This document shows positions 61,017 through 64,000 of a DNA stretch of 64,000 bases, piece after piece. The notes below the pieces were generated by a model, which made no database searches, was not told the DNA's origin, and was given only the letters and a program-made list of their open reading frames with translations. Every line of letters starts with the position of its first letter. Within the stretch, counting starts at the first letter, position 1. The stretch is from positions 62,001 to 126,000 of the forward strand of contig CAJTPZ010000001.1 in assembly GCA_910578395.1 (NCBI GenBank). The letters run 5' to 3'. The stretch comes from an uncultured Muribaculaceae bacterium. GTDB taxonomy: Bacteria > Bacteroidota > Bacteroidia > Bacteroidales > Muribaculaceae. A program made the translations under genes and the position numbers.

Positions 61017-62903
61017 TTACTTATAGGCATCAGGGGCCAACGGGTGACCGAAATTGTCGATAAGATAAGTATTTGTAATGTCATTGTAGAACTGCGACGG
61101 GGTCGTGTAAGGATTGTTGTAGTTGAATACCGCGGGATTGGCATTAAGTTCCGCCTGGTTGAACGGAGGTGTCCATCCGGGATATACTCCGTCAACGTCC
61201 TGAGAGTAACTGTAAGCAGTGAGGTTCACGCCAAGATAACGACGGTGCAGACCCAGGCCGAGACGTTTGGCGTCGAAGTAGTTGATGCCCTCTCCCCAGA
61301 ACTCGATCTGCTTATGGAAGTTAAGCTCTTTCATGAAGTCCTCGGCCGATGCATTTGCAGTCCATCTGTACTGGCTATCGCGAGTCTGGATAAGCGGCTC
61401 TATGACTGCGGCTGCGGCACTTGCCCCCGATGTGTGGAGCGTAGCCTCTGATTTGATAAAGTACATCTCCTCCACGCGCATTATGGGATAATCGGTAGCG
61501 CCACCGGTGCGATAGATATTATACACTCCGTTGTGAGGACGGAACTTGATTGTGACGTAATTCCAAGGTGTACCGCTGAAACCCATTGCCGGATTGATCT
61601 GTCCACGTACAAATGAAGCAGACGAAGCAAATCTGTACTGCTCTTTATCAGGACCGAAGCCGTCGTAATCATTGCTATAAGATCCGTCCTCATTCTGCCA
61701 CTTGTTGTTTATCAGCTGACCGTCGGCATCCTTTTCCACAAGGTAAGGCTCGCCATCGACCTGATTCTTTGATTTATAGAAGAATGTAGGATCGAGCCAC
61801 GACAATTTGCGCCAGTCGGTATCCGGAAGTTTCTCATACATAGCACGATTGATCGAACGTCCCACACGCCAGCCATAAGCCGAGAAATTGGTCTCGTTAC
61901 CCATGATCATGGCAAATACAAAAGAGCCGTCGGTGCTTGCGGTGGTATTGTCCTCGGAGATCGAAGTCGCCCACAGCCACGAGTTCTGTGAATTACGATC
62001 GTTGAAACCGGTGCTTGGATCGGTCCACTGCTCCTTGGTGAGAGGAGTACAGCCAGAGGTGCTTATTGCCTGATCGGCATACTGAGCAGCCTTCTGCCAA
62101 TATGCGTTCTCATCCTTATACTTCACTGAAATATCTGTACGTGATGCCAGGCATGTGTAGACTCTTGCCAGCGAGCCATAGACACAGGCCAGATTCGGCT
62201 CGATTTTATCAGTACGGTTAAAATCAGATAAAAGACTTTCCGCTTTGGCAAGATCGCCAAGAATCAGATCATAGACTTCATCAACAGTCGCACGCGGGTT
62301 ATTTGCCGCCTGCTCGGCAGTGGTCTTTTCAGTAACAATAGGCACACCCAGATTATCAAGATTGTTTTCAGGCTTGACATAAGTGTAGCCGTCACCTGCG
62401 CGTCCGGGAGTCTTATATTCCATCACCTGCACAAGTTCATGGTAATAAAGGGCACGGAAAGCATAAGCGATTCCGAGATAATGACGACGGACCTCCTCGG
62501 TGGTATCGTCGGGGATCATTCCGATTATGTCATTGACAGTCTTGATCCAGCCATAGTAGACATAGGAAGGGTATATGCCTCGGTTGGAGCCGATGGAGCT
62601 CACAGCGCCATAAGCCCATGCAGCCATAGTATTGAAGCCGGTATATCCGGAGCACATCATCGGGGTTGTGGCATGCTCCATCATCACACGCATCCCTCCA
62701 TAGGATATCGTCTCGATGCCGCCGTCGCTGTTGCTATATCCCACCATTGTGGTATATATGCCGTTTACCATTCCCTCGAGCGCCGACTCTGAAGCCTCGA
62801 TCTGCGAATCGATGACATAGTCGGTAGGCAAAGTCTCCTGAATGCAGCTACCTGCGCCTAAAAGAAGGAGTCCGGCCGCTGCCACCATATATATTTTGTT
62901 CAT
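61017..62903 (-). CDS. RagB/SusD-family nutrient-uptake lipoprotein
   Basis: A 628-residue surface lipoprotein (AAGLLLLGAGSC lipobox) of the SusD family, which binds glycans and caps its SusC partner. N-terminal TPR-like helices (ALEGMVNGIYTTMVGY, RRHYLGIAYAFRALYYHELVQVM) and the C-terminal SusD segment (PIMRVEEMYFIKSEA, FHKQIEFWGEGINYFDAKRLG) are clear. It lies 19 bases after the susC gene. Its ligand is unknown, but the locus downstream suggests a glycoside handled through DUF1080 enzymes. Confidence 0.93.
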   Translation of the reverse strand: MNKIYMVAAAGLLLLGAGSCIQETLPTDYVIDSQIEASESALEGMVNGIYTTMVGYSNSDGGIETISYGGMRVMMEHATTPMMCSGYTGFNTMAAWAYGAVSSIGSNRGIYPSYVYYGWIKTVNDIIGMIPDDTTEEVRRHYLGIAYAFRALYYHELVQVMEYKTPGRAGDGYTYVKPENNLDNLGVPIVTEKTTAEQAANNPRATVDEVYDLILGDLAKAESLLSDFNRTDKIEPNLACVYGSLARVYTCLASRTDISVKYKDENAYWQKAAQYADQAISTSGCTPLTKEQWTDPSTGFNDRNSQNSWLWATSISEDNTTASTDGSFVFAMIMGNETNFSAYGWRVGRSINRAMYEKLPDTDWRKLSWLDPTFFYKSKNQVDGEPYLVEKDADGQLINNKWQNEDGSYSNDYDGFGPDKEQYRFASSASFVRGQINPAMGFSGTPWNYVTIKFRPHNGVYNIYRTGGATDYPIMRVEEMYFIKSEATLHTSGASAAAAVIEPLIQTRDSQYRWTANASAEDFMKELNFHKQIEFWGEGINYFDAKRLGLGLHRRYLGVNLTAYSYSQDVDGVYPGWTPPFNQAELNANPAVFNYNNPYTTPSQFYNDITNTYLIDNFGHPLAPDAYK

Positions 62904-62922
62904 ATATGAATTTGTATTTGAT

Positions 62923-64000
62923 TTAGAAAGTTAACTGTACGCCGCCTGAAAGAGTGCGCGTCGGCGAATACATCTCAGGGTTAGTGATGCCGAAATTGCT
63001 CTGACGCGGGTCGAGGCCTCGACGTGCCGAGAGATATGCCAGATTTTCTCCGGTGAAATATACGCGCATATTCTCGACACCCCATTTGGAAGTCATATCC
63101 TTCGGCAGAGTATAGCCGAAGTTTATGTTCTGCAGGTTGAGATATGACGCACTTGTAAGGAAGCGGTCGGTCATAGCGTTCTGGCTGTAGAGCTCGTTGG
63201 CACGCAGGCGCGGTATGTCGCTGTTTTTGTTCTCCGGAGTCCAGTGTTTCAGTATATCCTGATGCCAGTTCTGCGATGTGGCCATTCCTCCTGACCCCAT
63301 AAGACCCTGATAAGTATAGTCATATACAAGACCTCCCAATTGGAAGTTCATGTTGACGGAGAAATCAAATCCACGATAATTGAGCGATGTTCCGAAACCG
63401 CCATTCCAGGGCGACATTGCATCGCCGCTCAGGTAGTAGTCGGCCTGAGTGCTGTTTTCAACTTTCTCGCGGCCTATGACATTGCCATTGGAATCCTTTG
63501 TATTCTTCCAGTAAAGTGCTGCTCCTGTCTCCGGATCCACACCAGCACTCTGCTTTGTGTACCAGCTGTAGAGAGGCAGTCCCTCAGCTACCGCAAAACG
63601 GTAAAGCGATACAAATGATCCGTCGAGATTCACATAACCGTCATGGCCGTCAAATGACTGAGTCTTCACGTTATCAGGCAATTTGAGCACTTTGTTCTTC
63701 ACATAGCCGATATTGAAATTGGCGCTCCAACTGAAATTTTTGGTCTGCATGATCGTACCGTCGAGGGCGATCTCAAAACCGGCGTTACGCATGTCGCCTA
63801 CATTGGCATAATAACTTGTGTAACCAGCCGAAGGAGGTGTAGTGATTGAGAACAGCATGTCGGACGTCTTGCGGTAGAAGTAGTCGAAACTACCTGACAG
63901 ACGGTGGTTGAAAAGCTCGAACTCAACTCCGGCATTCCAGTTGGTGTTGGTCTCCCATGTGATATTGTTGGTGCCCTTCTGCTTCCACTGGAAAGCCGGA
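62923..64000 (-). CDS. SusC/RagA-family TonB-linked OM receptor (5' part outside window)
   Basis: C-terminal 358 residues of a SusC-type receptor; the frame remains open to the window edge. Typical barrel segments are visible: SFDYFYRKTSDMLFS, AGFEIALDGT, FSWSANFNIGYVKNKVLKL, LNLQNINFGYTLP and the C-terminal YSPTRTLSGGVQLTF ending in Phe. It forms the TonB-driven channel for the ligand captured by the SusD protein downstream. Confidence 0.92.
   Translation of the reverse strand, partial: PAFQWKQKGTNNITWETNTNWNAGVEFELFNHRLSGSFDYFYRKTSDMLFSITTPPSAGYTSYYANVGDMRNAGFEIALDGTIMQTKNFSWSANFNIGYVKNKVLKLPDNVKTQSFDGHDGYVNLDGSFVSLYRFAVAEGLPLYSWYTKQSAGVDPETGAALYWKNTKDSNGNVIGREKVENSTQADYYLSGDAMSPWNGGFGTSLNYRGFDFSVNMNFQLGGLVYDYTYQGLMGSGGMATSQNWHQDILKHWTPENKNSDIPRLRANELYSQNAMTDRFLTSASYLNLQNINFGYTLPKDMTSKWGVENMRVYFTGENLAYLSARRGLDPRQSNFGITNPEMYSPTRTLSGGVQLTF

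Overview
The window is a 64-kb piece of a Bacteroidales chromosome. Evidence for this is a SusC/SusD pair, DUF4493/PCMD, DUF5686, GH109 and DUF4974 proteins, lipoprotein and OM-receptor architectures typical of that order, and repeated Bacteroidetes-type promoters (TTTG, 19-21 nt, TAnnTTTG). A gut or host-glycan lifestyle, perhaps Muribaculaceae, is an inference. All functions come from reading the sequences by eye; no database search was run.

Layout. 1-1642 (+): 3' part of a ClC channel, then luxS. 1626-6977 (-): compact operon GH3 glucosidase, FtsB/DivIC-like protein, small membrane protein, mtaB and GT2. 7252-13644 (+): prfB, argB, asd, a CPA2 antiporter with stress-type tail, and an MscS channel. 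13778-15828 (-): AT-rich orphan gene, tRNA-Met(CAU) and a secreted metallo-beta-lactamase-fold protein. 16489-19590 (+): GH2 beta-galactosidase. 20003-23110 (+): orphan ECF sigma factor behind a perfect 32-bp palindrome, a DUF3332 lipoprotein and an M23 peptidase. 23197-29569 (+): three DUF4493 surface-type proteins, two ending in PCMD. 29683-33476 (-): GH109 lipoprotein and DUF5686 OM protein. 33579-36667 (+): sugar kinase, prfA, pyrF; then flavodoxin and a TRIC channel. 38271-41933 (+): ECF sigma, short anti-sigma and OM receptor. 42257-47492 (+): AspT-type transporter, secreted esterase, secreted double-VOC protein, ABC-F ATPase; then HU. 47992-48447 (-): CYTH protein. 48593-53404 (+): NlpC/P60 peptidase, ligA, FucP-type transporter, PfkB kinase. 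53486-64000 (-): SusC, SusD, double-DUF1080 lipoprotein, Tat-type Gfo/Idh/MocA enzyme, HEAT-DUF1080-DUF1080 protein and cytosolic Gfo/Idh/MocA enzyme.

How they may work together. The last block looks like a glycan-uptake locus built on the 3-keto (oxidise at C3, then cleave) route rather than classical glycosidases, with a transporter and sugar kinase converging on it. GH109 plus the kinase suggests N-acetylhexosamine salvage. The ECF/anti-sigma/receptor trio looks like a cell-surface signalling unit with a stripped-down anti-sigma factor. Best leads: the HEAT-DUF1080 locus, the palindrome before the orphan sigma factor, an 88-bp dispersed repeat that carries a promoter-like box upstream of two unrelated genes, the DUF4493 trio with a C11 tract, and an RF2 gene with no frameshift site and an SPY codon-recognition motif.
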